Positions 16,121 through 25,474 are shown, counted from the first letter of the stretch. The stretch: DNA of 35,749 bases from Alphaproteobacteria bacterium (GCA_017513285.1 JAFXGD010000081.1:1-35749); one strand, 5' to 3'. Numbers and translations: made by a program. The notes: generated by a model not told the origin, from the letters alone.

Positions 16121-18011
16121 TAACAAGCCAAAGCGCAAACGTGACATCGCATCATGGGCATTGATTATTTTCAGTGCTGGCTTCTTGGCATTAATGGCAT
16201 ACACATTTTCCAAAAATGGCACCGGCGTACCGGGCATGCCAAACATGGCAACAATAAATAATAACCGGCCTGTTGAATTAACATTTTCGGACATTTTGCG
16301 TCGTGCGCCGGAAATTACCACAATGAACATTCGTGACACAATTGCCACCGGTACTTTATCGGACGGCACCAAATACACCGCAACGATTACATACGACCCA
16401 GAAATGTTGGCCCGACTGTCTGAATCCGGGACAACAATCACGATTGACACATCTAAATCATGGTTTGAATCGATTGCGACATTTGCGCCACTGTTATTAA
16501 CACTGCTGTTTATTTTCTGGATACTGCGTGGATTTCGTCGTGGTGGCGCCGGTGGTATTGGACGCAGTTTAATTAATCAAAACCCAACGAAAATCGCAAC
16601 TGGCAAACCGAAAACAACTTTCAAAGACGTTGCCGGCATTGATTCTGAAAAACAAGAATTATCTGAAATCGTGGACTTTTTAAAGAACAAAGACAAATAC
16701 AAATCATTGGGCGCCCGTGTTCCCCGTGGTGTATTGTTATCTGGCCAACCCGGCACCGGGAAAACTTTATTGGCCCGTGCCATTGCCGGCGAAGCCGACG
16801 TTCCATTTTTTGCGGCATCTGGGTCTGATTTTTCGGGCATTATTGTTGGATTGGGTGTTGCCAAAATCAAAGAAATTTTTGAAATGGCAAAACGCAACGC
16901 ACCATGCATATTATTCATTGACGAAATAGATGCCATTGGACAAAAGCGTTCAACCCATTCATATAATGACCAAGATCGTGAACAAACATTGAATCAGTTA
17001 TTAATTGAAATGGACGGTTTTGCCAACGACACCGGCATTATTGTGATTGGTGCGACCAATCGTGCAGACATGTTGGATGCGGCACTGTTACGTCCCGGCC
17101 GCTTTGACCGTCAGGTATATATTGAATTACCGGACATGGCGGGTCGTCGTGAAATATTGGATTTATATGCCAAACGTGTCAAGATTGGTGATTCGGTTAA
17201 TCTGCAAGATATCGCACGTGGCACCACCGGATTTTCTGGCGCAGATTTGGAAAATCTGTTGAACGAAGCGGCCTTGCATGCGGTTCGTAATGGGCGCGAC
17301 AAAATCACATCTGACGACATTGAAGAAGCCCGTGATAAAATCATAATGGGCCCACGCAAAATTCGCAAAATGCGTCCCGAAGACATAAAATTAACCGCAT
17401 ATCACGAAGCGGGCCACGCATTCATCAGTTTAATGTACGACGGCATTGCCGATCCAATTCACAAAGCAACCATTATCCCACGTGGGCGTGCATTGGGCAT
17501 GGTTCAACACCTGCCGATTGATGACAAAGTATCAATGACATTGGCCGAAGTTCGTGCGAACCTGTCGATTGCATTGGCGGGCCGCTGTGCCGAAGAAATC
17601 TTCTTTGGCGCCGATAAAATCACCACCGGTGCGGAAAGCGATATTGCCATGGCGACACGTCTGGCACGCTATTCAATAACAACGGCGGGGCTGTCGAAAC
17701 GTGTTGGTTTGGCGGCAATTAACCAGGTTGGCACATTCGGCATTCGTGGTGCATTGGAAAATGCATCGGAAAAAACCGCCGAAATAGTTGATGCCGAAAT
17801 TCGCAGTTGGTTGGACACTGCACACGCCGATGCAACCAAACACATAACCAAAAACAAAAAAACTGTTGAAAAGTTAGCGAACGCATTACTTGAACACGAA
17901 ACATTAACAGGCGACGAAATTCGTGAAATTGTTTTTGGTAAAACAAAAAAGGCCACAACCAAAAAGACAACAAAAAAGCGCACAAATGCAACAAAAACTG
18001 GCGAACAGTAA
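16071..18011 (+). CDS. ftsH: FtsH membrane-bound ATP-dependent zinc metalloprotease
   Basis: The 646-residue hexameric protease degrades misfolded membrane proteins and selected regulators. Order: a basic N-terminus, TM1 (about 25-45), a periplasmic domain, TM2 (about 135-157), then AAA+ with Walker A G225-Q-P-G-T-G-K-T, Walker B L-F-I-D-E-I-D and the second region of homology G-A-T-N-R-A-D-M-L-D ... R-P-G-R-F-D-R. The zinc site is H445-E-A-G-H449 with Asp524, and the tail is Lys/Thr-rich. The pore motif reads I-I258-V-G where M-F-V-G is usual. I chose the ATG at 16071 because CAGGA precedes it; the open frame 39 bases upstream lies inside tilS. Confidence 0.96.
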   Translation: MKKLKDLKNARNTTTLNNKPKRKRDIASWALIIFSAGFLALMAYTFSKNGTGVPGMPNMATINNNRPVELTFSDILRRAPEITTMNIRDTIATGTLSDGTKYTATITYDPEMLARLSESGTTITIDTSKSWFESIATFAPLLLTLLFIFWILRGFRRGGAGGIGRSLINQNPTKIATGKPKTTFKDVAGIDSEKQELSEIVDFLKNKDKYKSLGARVPRGVLLSGQPGTGKTLLARAIAGEADVPFFAASGSDFSGIIVGLGVAKIKEIFEMAKRNAPCILFIDEIDAIGQKRSTHSYNDQDREQTLNQLLIEMDGFANDTGIIVIGATNRADMLDAALLRPGRFDRQVYIELPDMAGRREILDLYAKRVKIGDSVNLQDIARGTTGFSGADLENLLNEAALHAVRNGRDKITSDDIEEARDKIIMGPRKIRKMRPEDIKLTAYHEAGHAFISLMYDGIADPIHKATIIPRGRALGMVQHLPIDDKVSMTLAEVRANLSIALAGRCAEEIFFGADKITTGAESDIAMATRLARYSITTAGLSKRVGLAAINQVGTFGIRGALENASEKTAEIVDAEIRSWLDTAHADATKHITKNKKTVEKLANALLEHETLTGDEIREIVFGKTKKATTKKTTKKRTNATKTGEQ

Positions 18012-18639
18012 ATTTGAATTAATACAAATGCCACCACAGAATACACAATCGGTGATTGTGTCTGTGGGGGGCGCATGCGTTATCTTTGACCCATGGGGGC
18101 ATGCGGACGATTGGGTTCGCGCGTTGGATATGCGGGGATTAAAGTTGCGCGCAATTTATGTGACGCATGGACATCCCGATCACATTGCATGTGCGCCAAT
18201 GTTGGCCCAGATGTATGGTGTACAATGGTTCTTGCATACGGAGGATTTTCGCCTGATCGGATGGGGGAATGACTTGCTGGAATACTTTGGGTTGCCAAAA
18301 ATTGATATTAACAATGCACGACCAACGCCGTTGGAAATACAATCTGCTGAAATTTTACCTGGGATTAAAATGGATGTAATTGAAACGCCGGGACACACCC
18401 CGGGTGGCGTGGCATATCATTTTCCCGAAGAAAAAGTTATTATTATTGGTGATACGCTGTTCCAGGAATCTGTTGGCCGATATGATTTGCCGGGTGGCGA
18501 TGAAAAAATGCTGATGCAGTCTATTGCAAATATATACAATTTAAATCTATCTGATGACACAGAAATAATTCATGGACACGGCATGGCAACAACCACACAA
18601 TGGTTGCGTAAACACAATCCATACTTTACTGCAAAATAA
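17986..18639 (+). CDS. Metallo-beta-lactamase-fold hydrolase (glyoxalase II-like)
   Basis: A 217-residue hydrolase with the metal-binding motif T-H61-G-H63-P-D65-H66, then P-G-H-T-P-G-G, I-G-D-T-L-F and a final H-G-H-G. This residue set is typical of glyoxalase II-like thioester hydrolases; the substrate is not known. The start at 17986 overlaps the ftsH end by 26 bases and has only a weak ribosome binding site, so coupled translation is likely. An ATG at 18028 is an alternative. A terminator follows closely. Confidence 0.88.
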   Translation: MQQKLANSKFELIQMPPQNTQSVIVSVGGACVIFDPWGHADDWVRALDMRGLKLRAIYVTHGHPDHIACAPMLAQMYGVQWFLHTEDFRLIGWGNDLLEYFGLPKIDINNARPTPLEIQSAEILPGIKMDVIETPGHTPGGVAYHFPEEKVIIIGDTLFQESVGRYDLPGGDEKMLMQSIANIYNLNLSDDTEIIHGHGMATTTQWLRKHNPYFTAK

Positions 18640-18663
18640 AAATCCCCAAAATGGGGATTTTTA
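18637..18663. terminator. Bidirectional terminator
   Basis: TAAAAATCCCC and GGGGATTTTTA form a perfect 11-bp stem with a 5-base loop, between convergent genes ending at 18639 and 18665. Confidence 0.9.
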
Positions 18664-18664
18664 T

Positions 18665-20518
18665 TTATTTGGGATTAACCGGCAATGGCGTCGCCTTGCA
18701 TGCGCCATGCGCCCGGGCCGCCGCATAGTTCATTTGACACGCCCCATTGTCTCCAACCATACACGCCGATTTTACATTAATTGGCGCAACAGAATCCGGT
18801 GAACGATAATTGACAATCGCCGCCCGACATTGATTTGCATCGGACAATGATGCGCATGCATTACGCCATGTCTGACAATTGCGCACATCCAATGTTGGCA
18901 CAACGGTTTCGGGCAAACGCAATCCCCATTTAACATAAATATCACGCAAAGTCCCAATTTCATATGATTTGCCCAATGGCACAACAGATAACCCATCACC
19001 AACACGACAATTGATATTATTATGCTCTACCAATGCGGTAATTGCGGTTGCGATACCACCGGCCCCGGCACCAACTGCCGCACCAACCCCGGCCCCCAAT
19101 CCGACATCACCAACCCCATTTTTTGCTGGCGCATTCTGTAACACTGCACATACCGCCTCACATTTGTCAGCATCAGTTTTCAAAACCTCACTAATGTTTT
19201 TCCACAGTTCCTGCACAGCATCATCACCACCAGATATAGTAATCGTTAGTTCTTTATCCACTACAGTTGCATGACATTGACACGGTACAAACAGCTTTCT
19301 AAACTCTTTCAAGTCCTTACATTGCTGTTCATTTAACGTAGTCAACGACTCTACGCCAAGCAATTGTTGCACTTCCGTCTCAACCCCATTTTTTTGTATT
19401 CTTTTATACCAACGATCGCGAGTTTTAGCATCCGAACAATCTGTTTCCGCACCCGTACCGGCACCAATTCCGGCACCGACACCCGCACCAACAATGGCAC
19501 CACCCGGCACCGCCACGGTTGCAACCGTACGTGTATCATTCATCAAAGAAAATCCAAACAAATCTTTATTACATTTAAATGATGAACCTGCCGGTTGCCA
19601 TACTTCGGCCGGTTGGTCATCACCTGCGGCACCAAACAACCAAGTATTTGAAATATGTTTATCCTTGTTATATGCCGCCACACGGATATAGCATGTTGCC
19701 GTTTTGGCATCCCATCGGGCATAATGACCACGTTCTGCATCAACGGCACCATTTTCATTCACCAACGCCCCCACAGGATTATCTTTTTGCAAAGAATTAT
19801 TCTGCTGTTCGTTATATGCACCAATTTTATTATCATATTCATCTGTTACGGCGCCATCAACGGCGGCAAATTCTGTGCCATATGTATTTTTATCCAACAG
19901 ACGACATGTATTTTCCGCCTGATACGGGGTCAATCCTGTTTTCCGCAACACAAAATCAAAATATTCCGGCTGAACCCGACGCAAATTAAAGTCATACCAA
20001 ACATCCGCAGACGTTTCATAAACGTATTCACAATTCACACGCACATCCGCAATACATTTTTCAACCTGGACTCTGCACAATCCCATATTTGCAAATATAT
20101 CATCACGAATATTCTTGTCATACAATTCTGTCATGCCACCTGACAAAGCACCACCCGTTATACATGCCTTTAAATCATCCATACAATTTTCAACTGTATA
20201 ATCCGAATTTTTGACCCCACCATCCGGACAATCTGGCGTGGGTTCTGGTTCCGGCTCTGGTTCCGGCTCGGGCTCTGGTTCGGGTTCTGGCTGTGGGGTT
20301 TGTGGTTGTGGATTTTTAATTGTCACATCTGTAACCGTCCCAGGTATGGTGATGGTTGGCATACTGGGCATGCGTGGCGCAGCATTTGCGCCCGCCATTG
20401 GGCGAACATTTTGATATGCCGCACGTCCCGACGCAACCGCTGTATCTGCATTGCAAACCGCCACAACCGCAATCGCCGACACCGCCGATAATCCAAATAC
20501 CTTGAAAAATCCAGACAT
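18665..20518 (-). CDS. Exported cysteine-rich protein with (Pro-Glu)n linker, unknown function
   Basis: A 617-residue protein with a signal peptide (about 1-29, ending near A-V-A-S). A Pro-Glu repeat of about eight P-E pairs around residues 75-95 acts as a stiff spacer. Cysteine pairs spaced C-x6-C follow. Then comes D-A-x3-C-Y-I-x-V ... S-F-K-C-N-x3-F-G and a Gly-rich segment, in the same order as in the protein at 906-2663, so the two are probably related. A second Gly-rich segment (G-L-G-A-G-V-G-A-A-V-G-A-G) lies near 480-500. No named family is recognised. The start has AGGGGGA and an extended -10 promoter. Confidence 0.8.
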   Translation of the reverse strand: MSGFFKVFGLSAVSAIAVVAVCNADTAVASGRAAYQNVRPMAGANAAPRMPSMPTITIPGTVTDVTIKNPQPQTPQPEPEPEPEPEPEPEPEPTPDCPDGGVKNSDYTVENCMDDLKACITGGALSGGMTELYDKNIRDDIFANMGLCRVQVEKCIADVRVNCEYVYETSADVWYDFNLRRVQPEYFDFVLRKTGLTPYQAENTCRLLDKNTYGTEFAAVDGAVTDEYDNKIGAYNEQQNNSLQKDNPVGALVNENGAVDAERGHYARWDAKTATCYIRVAAYNKDKHISNTWLFGAAGDDQPAEVWQPAGSSFKCNKDLFGFSLMNDTRTVATVAVPGGAIVGAGVGAGIGAGTGAETDCSDAKTRDRWYKRIQKNGVETEVQQLLGVESLTTLNEQQCKDLKEFRKLFVPCQCHATVVDKELTITISGGDDAVQELWKNISEVLKTDADKCEAVCAVLQNAPAKNGVGDVGLGAGVGAAVGAGAGGIATAITALVEHNNINCRVGDGLSVVPLGKSYEIGTLRDIYVKWGLRLPETVVPTLDVRNCQTWRNACASLSDANQCRAAIVNYRSPDSVAPINVKSACMVGDNGACQMNYAAARAHGACKATPLPVNPK

Positions 20519-20551
20519 GATAAAATCCCCCTGTACTCTATAATCCCTTAT

Positions 20552-20560
20552 ATTATATCA
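20552..20560 (-). promoter_or_regulatory. Extended -10 promoter of the gene at 18665-20518
   Basis: TGATATAAT on the minus strand, 33 bases before the ATG at 20518, preceded by a T-run exactly as at the protease promoter. No consensus -35 is seen. Confidence 0.5.
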
Positions 20561-20615
20561 TAAAAAACGCTGTATTAAAAACACTTTTTACAAATGCAAG
20601 CACACACAAAAAACA

Positions 20616-20643
20616 TTGACAAATTATATTTATGGGCTATATT
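20616..20643 (+). promoter_or_regulatory. Promoter of the membrane-protein gene at 20652, predicted leaderless
   Basis: A perfect TTGACA (20616-20621), 16 bases, then TATATT (20638-20643). Transcription should start near 20650, 2 bases before the ATG, leaving no room for a ribosome binding site. The same TTG could be read as an upstream in-frame start, but it is the -35 box. Confidence 0.7.
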
Positions 20644-20651
20644 TATTACAA

Positions 20652-21719
20652 ATGAAAAAGTATCTTGAAATTTTAAAATCGCATAAATATGCCATTATAT
20701 GGACCATATGTTATATTGCATTTATGTGGTGTATATTATATTTCATGTTTAATTTTGACATGTTTTCTGCCCTGCATTGGCGTTATGTACACAACATTCG
20801 TCTGCGTGGTTTTGGTGGCTTTGTATTTTGTTTATTGATTTTGGCGGCCATACCGTTATACGTATCGACCACTGCATTGATATTGCGTAACAAGCAACCA
20901 TTATTTACAATTCCATTGCCACAGATAAAATTACCAAATAAAAAAGAGTCAGAATCCACATCGGATGAATCCGATAGCCCTGTCCCCGAAACACCCGCAT
21001 CACCACCTTTGCCCGACGAAATGCCATTGGAATTAAAAACCGTATTTTTACGGGCCCGTGACAATATTCATCATGCGCAACAATCATCAATTAATCGTCC
21101 ACACCGTGTGCCAATGTTCGCCCCCGCCCCACAAACACAACATCCCGCCCCACAAACATCACCGATGCCGGAACCGGTGGCCACCCAATACCCCACCGCC
21201 CCCCAACCTGTACCGGATTCACCTGTTGAATCTTTGACGGACTTTCCAATTCCAACAGACTTTGACATAGATATATCCGCACCAACATTCAGTGCCGTCC
21301 CCAACTTTGCAGAAATTAATTTTGACGAACCCGACACCCCCGCCCCAATAAATCACACCCCAACTTTGCCCAGTGACACCAACGGTCCGCACCACAGTTT
21401 TAATAACGAAGATTTAAAACAACGCCTGACATCAATTGGCACAGCATTTTCGGAATCTGGGGATTTGATTATCACGGATACACACGTAATCGCCACACAC
21501 AGCGACCAAGACTTTTGGGTCACCGACAATGAAAATTGGTTTGCAACCGGCAAAGTACGCCAATCACCCGTTGCCGTTGCATGCCATATTGCCAAAGAAA
21601 ACGGATTAAAACCCGCCCTGTATCTGTCTGCAACCAACATTATGGATTTAGAAACACTGATACCGCAATGGGAATCAATCGGCGTCACAGTTATCACAGA
21701 CTTAAACCAAATCCAATAA
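20652..21719 (+). CDS. Two-TM membrane protein with proline-rich linker and unknown C-terminal domain
   Basis: A 355-residue protein not assigned to any family. Two hydrophobic helices lie at about 14-33 and 54-78, with a short loop between them. A charged and then Pro/Thr-rich, probably disordered linker spans about 90-250. A compact domain of about 100 residues follows, with alternating strands and helices (I-I-T-D-T-H-V-I-A-T-H, then A-V-A-C-H-I-A-K-E-N-G-L-K-P-A-L-Y-L, then I-G-V-T-V-I-T). It resembles a small alpha/beta fold, but no catalytic motif is clear. It is divergent from the exported cysteine-rich protein and convergent with the autotransporter. A palindromic array starts 12 bases after the stop. 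Confidence 0.75.
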   Translation: MKKYLEILKSHKYAIIWTICYIAFMWCILYFMFNFDMFSALHWRYVHNIRLRGFGGFVFCLLILAAIPLYVSTTALILRNKQPLFTIPLPQIKLPNKKESESTSDESDSPVPETPASPPLPDEMPLELKTVFLRARDNIHHAQQSSINRPHRVPMFAPAPQTQHPAPQTSPMPEPVATQYPTAPQPVPDSPVESLTDFPIPTDFDIDISAPTFSAVPNFAEINFDEPDTPAPINHTPTLPSDTNGPHHSFNNEDLKQRLTSIGTAFSESGDLIITDTHVIATHSDQDFWVTDNENWFATGKVRQSPVAVACHIAKENGLKPALYLSATNIMDLETLIPQWESIGVTVITDLNQIQ

Positions 21720-21731
21720 TTCCCCGGTAAC

Positions 21732-22033
21732 GGAATAAATTAAAGATAATGATTTAGATAAACGGATTGGGGGTGTCGTAGTGTACATAACGCTACATGA
21801 GCCGTACCCCCCCACCCCCTTGCGGTGGGAATAAATTAAAGATAATGATTTAGATAAAAGTGAAAACACCGGCGTAGTGTACAGAAGTTACATGAGCCAC
21901 CCCACCCCCTTGCGGTGGGAATAAATTAAAGATAATGATTTAGATACGGAACGGTCCCGACAACGTAGTGTACACAAACGTACATGAGTTGTCGGGACCG
22001 CCCGTAGATAAATTATTAGATTTAATTTATTTA
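21732..22033. repeat. Palindromic element array 1 (three units)
   Basis: Three direct copies of GGAATAAATTAAAG and the following 15 bases start at 21732, 21828 and 21918. Each leads into a stem and the apex GTAG-TGTA-(7-8 nt)-TACA-TGA. Unit 3 is complete: stem CGGTCCCGACAAC (21952-21964) pairs with 21988-22000, and its outer arms pair to 22033. Units 1 and 2 end in CCCCTTGCGGTGG and lack the closing arm. In unit 1 the left stem matches array 2 but the right stem does not. The right end contains the TAA stop of the autotransporter gene. There is no T-run, so it is not a classic terminator. Confidence 0.9.
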
Positions 22034-25000
22034 GAAGGTTGCACGTAATTTAATCATACCCGTTTGTGAAGTATAATCTTCGTGCAAATCTAAATCATAC
22101 ATCAGTGACAAATCAACACCTTTGTATGTTGCGGTCAATCCGATACCGAATTCGCCACCCATGCGGCTTAAACGTTCGGAATCCACCTTGTATGATGCAA
22201 CACCTGGCAAGACAACCGTTGCGGCGGCATCATCACTGATGAAATCATACGTCATTGCAGCACGCAATTCTGGACGCAATTGGATTGCCCAATCATTTTC
22301 GATTGCAAAGGCATATTTCACACCTGCAACACCGGACAAGAAATCTGTATCCAGTGCTTTGGCAAAACCATTTGCATCCTGGGCAATATGCAGGTAACGC
22401 GCACCAACTTCGGTTGTGATACCGGTTGCAAAATCATAACCTGTCATAACTTGCGCACCATAAGAATCAACATCATACGTTTCATTCCATACAGCACCTG
22501 CAATTGTCTTGTTGTCTGTATATTCACTCATTGTATATGTTGCTGTTGCGTTTATGAACCATTGGGTTGGCTTATATTGACCATACAGGAATACAGTCTT
22601 GCTGTCGATATCTGTATGCACACCATCGGCATGGACGTCAGAGTTATTGATCGCCAAACCACCACCGATTGTCCATGTGTCATCAATCAAAGTATCTGCA
22701 CCCAATGCGACCCCACGTGTATAACCATGGAATTGATCCGCAAACTTTGATTTGTTAAACAATCCTTGCATCCAGAAACCATTTTCTTGTGTTCCCGCAT
22801 CACCACCGGCACGCCCAATAACTGGGGCTGGTGCCGACATACGTCCAGATGTTAATGCCAGAACCTGATTCTGAACAGACGATGCTGCCGCTTGGACAAC
22901 AGGTTTATCTGTCGGATTCAACTTTCTGGTTTCACGTTCCACCATCGTTGTATCACCCGAATTCAACGCTTCTTGCAGTGCCAATGACACATTCTTTAAC
23001 GTTGGATCTTGAACCTGGGTCAAACCTGCAACCGCACCTGCAGCCTGCATTGAAATACCTGCATCTGTCGCCAAATCTTCAATTGCTTTTGTTTCAACGA
23101 CAATGCCATCTAAACCTTTGTTCGTAACGACGTATGCCAAACCTGCATCGATTTGCATTTCCGTTTCTGTATCAAAGATTTTATACGTACCAACCGAACC
23201 GACGTTCAGTTTTAACAACGCATCTTCACCCGCATCGATTGTACCATACAAGCGACCATATGGACGACCATTTGTAACCGATGCGATAACCGTACCATCA
23301 ATCTTCAGGTTTTCAAATTCAACCTTTGATGTACCGATATCCATTTCTGCACCACTGGCCAATGTCAAAGTCGCACCTTCGCCACCAAATACATTACCAC
23401 TGAATGTTGTAAGCCCCGAATTGATTTGGATACTTTCGTTAACATTCAATTTGCCACCTGTAAATGTCGCATCATTTGCAACGATACGATCAACAAAGAT
23501 ACCACGTGTTGTATCTTGGATATTTACCGTACCATTATCGATAATCAAATCATTCAGAGCCGCATACGCAGAACCTTCATCCGTACCTTCAGAATCAACA
23601 ACTTTTGTTGCATTCCAAACCGCACCATTTTTCATTGTCAATTTAGATGAACTGACCTTTAAATACGATTCGTCCGGCGCCTTGCCTGAACCATATGATG
23701 CAACCGTATTCCCGGTCCAGAATGAATCTGTACCCGCCAAAGTCACATCAACATAAGCATCGACCTTGGACCCTGATGTCGCTTTATCATAGTTAAAGTC
23801 AATATTTCCCAACATTTTAACGACTTTATCGCCCTGTTTATTGATATTGACCTGGGCTTCACCACGTGCCACGATTGCTTTATCTGCTTTGATGGTTGTA
23901 TTACCAATAATGTTAACAACGCCCTGGCTCATTGCCGCAACCGCTGTACCATCTGTGGCATCATTTGTAATTACAATATTGTCGCCTTCTATATTGACGG
24001 TTGCCGACGTGCTATAGTCATGATCGGGGCTAATTACATTTACACCGGCATGAATTGCACCTTTACCCGATGCATTATTGGCAATATTGATATATTTTCC
24101 ATCGATATTAACTTTGGAATTCAAATACAACGCCATAACGCCATAATTATCATTTGCAGAAATTTCAACACTTTCCGTATCAACACTGCCGATATTCAGA
24201 ACTGCGCCATTGTCTGCACGTGCGCCACGACCGTCTGTGATTGCAGCAATTTCAATTTCTTTGGCGCCATTGGTACCAATATTGATGATTGCTTTATCAC
24301 TGGCCAAAACACCATCTGTTTTGGATTCGACTTCTATTTCATTGGCATTAATATCAACCGATGACCCCTCGGTCACAGCATATACATTACCATTGATTTC
24401 AAAATCATCTTTGGCTGTGATTTCAACGACACCTTTATCCTTGGCGGTAATATTACCGTTTATCGTACCTTCATCACCGAATGCCAAGTTAATTCCACCA
24501 CCCGGCAATATCTCACCATTGGCACTAACCAACACATCCCCTGTAATTGACGATCCCGTCCCCTTTAATCCAATATTGACAGCAGATCCTTGCGCGGCGC
24601 CAATATTGCCACGGATTGTTGTCTTGGCCACATTGCCATCATTCTGATTTATATCAATGGTCATGTGTGCCTTGCCACCATAAACATCGTTGTAACCATT
24701 AATATCACCAACGATATCCAAGGTTTCGTTTGCGACCAAATTTAACTTACCTTCATTACCGGTAATTGCAGTTCCCGCCGTTTCAATAGACACTTTATTG
24801 GCATAAATATTTAATTCTTGATTACCCACATGTCCTTGTCCGGTCTTGTTGTTATCTGTCACGGCATCTGTAATATATATCGCCGCGCCACCATTTGTAT
24901 GTTTTAAATTAACCTCACCCAACGATTGACTTTCTGTACCAATGTTTAATTTTGCAAAACGCGAAACCAATGGATAAGTCCCCTCTTCATCGGACGTCAA

Positions 25001-25366
25001 TGTCAAGACAGTATTGTTATCACCTTCTACATTGACCACCGGTGCAATATCCTCTGCTGGCTGATTTTGAATACCCGAAAACAAAGCATCCGCCGTAATC
25101 TTACCCGCATCATCTGGTGCAACAACCATAACATTCGTATCCAAGTCATGCGAAAAAGAACCCGCCGTCAAATTTAATACACGAATCAACCCCTTCTGAT
25201 AGCTATCGCGTCCCAATTCATCTGTCTTTGTATTGGTAACATAGTCAACCGGCTCTGCCACAGATGCCGTTTTTTCTACAACCTCTGCCATTGCGGGCAT
25301 AATTGCCAACGCCGGCAAAATACTGCAAACTTTCACCAAGTCTGCCAAATGTTTTGTATTCGACAT
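22031..25366 (-). CDS. Autotransporter (type Va secreted surface protein)
   Basis: The 1111-residue protein has a signal peptide (about 1-27, ending A-M-A), a long passenger (about 30-800) of short repeats rich in I-N-I-x-G, V-E-I-x-A and N-I-G patterns typical of a right-handed beta-helix, and a C-terminal beta-barrel (about 850-1111) ending in Phe (L-R-A-T-F). The barrel inserts in the outer membrane and exports the passenger. The target is unknown; adhesion is the common role. The start has a GGAG site. It stands where rpoA would normally follow rpsK, and palindromic arrays lie on both sides. Confidence 0.9.
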   Translation of the reverse strand: MSNTKHLADLVKVCSILPALAIMPAMAEVVEKTASVAEPVDYVTNTKTDELGRDSYQKGLIRVLNLTAGSFSHDLDTNVMVVAPDDAGKITADALFSGIQNQPAEDIAPVVNVEGDNNTVLTLTSDEEGTYPLVSRFAKLNIGTESQSLGEVNLKHTNGGAAIYITDAVTDNNKTGQGHVGNQELNIYANKVSIETAGTAITGNEGKLNLVANETLDIVGDINGYNDVYGGKAHMTIDINQNDGNVAKTTIRGNIGAAQGSAVNIGLKGTGSSITGDVLVSANGEILPGGGINLAFGDEGTINGNITAKDKGVVEITAKDDFEINGNVYAVTEGSSVDINANEIEVESKTDGVLASDKAIINIGTNGAKEIEIAAITDGRGARADNGAVLNIGSVDTESVEISANDNYGVMALYLNSKVNIDGKYINIANNASGKGAIHAGVNVISPDHDYSTSATVNIEGDNIVITNDATDGTAVAAMSQGVVNIIGNTTIKADKAIVARGEAQVNINKQGDKVVKMLGNIDFNYDKATSGSKVDAYVDVTLAGTDSFWTGNTVASYGSGKAPDESYLKVSSSKLTMKNGAVWNATKVVDSEGTDEGSAYAALNDLIIDNGTVNIQDTTRGIFVDRIVANDATFTGGKLNVNESIQINSGLTTFSGNVFGGEGATLTLASGAEMDIGTSKVEFENLKIDGTVIASVTNGRPYGRLYGTIDAGEDALLKLNVGSVGTYKIFDTETEMQIDAGLAYVVTNKGLDGIVVETKAIEDLATDAGISMQAAGAVAGLTQVQDPTLKNVSLALQEALNSGDTTMVERETRKLNPTDKPVVQAAASSVQNQVLALTSGRMSAPAPVIGRAGGDAGTQENGFWMQGLFNKSKFADQFHGYTRGVALGADTLIDDTWTIGGGLAINNSDVHADGVHTDIDSKTVFLYGQYKPTQWFINATATYTMSEYTDNKTIAGAVWNETYDVDSYGAQVMTGYDFATGITTEVGARYLHIAQDANGFAKALDTDFLSGVAGVKYAFAIENDWAIQLRPELRAAMTYDFISDDAAATVVLPGVASYKVDSERLSRMGGEFGIGLTATYKGVDLSLMYDLDLHEDYTSQTGMIKLRATF

Positions 25367-25411
25367 GAAATCTCCTTTCTTTTTGCTTATCCGTCTGAAC
25401 AGATGTATATA

Positions 25412-25439
25412 TTCATAGCATATTATTCCGAATAATCAA
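25412..25439 (-). promoter_or_regulatory. Promoter of the autotransporter gene
   Basis: On the minus strand TTGATT (25434-25439), 16 bases, then TGC-TATGAA (extended -10, 25412-25417). The leader is about 40 bases and ends in an AAAGGAG site. Confidence 0.5.
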
Positions 25440-25474
25440 CCGAAAATAAATCCTATTTTTTGTTGATTTTTCTA

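Noticed and set aside
20616-20651. TTG start codon for the membrane-protein gene
   Set aside because: The TTG is the first three bases of a perfect -35 box. Starting at the ATG at 20652 gives a typical N-terminus.
21732-22033. CRISPR array
   Set aside because: Repeats are long, only three in number, and separated by self-complementary stems rather than unique spacers of even length. No cas gene is present.
21732-22033. Ordinary rho-independent terminator for the autotransporter and membrane-protein genes
   Set aside because: There is no T-run after the GC stem on either strand, the arms are long and paired, and units are repeated.
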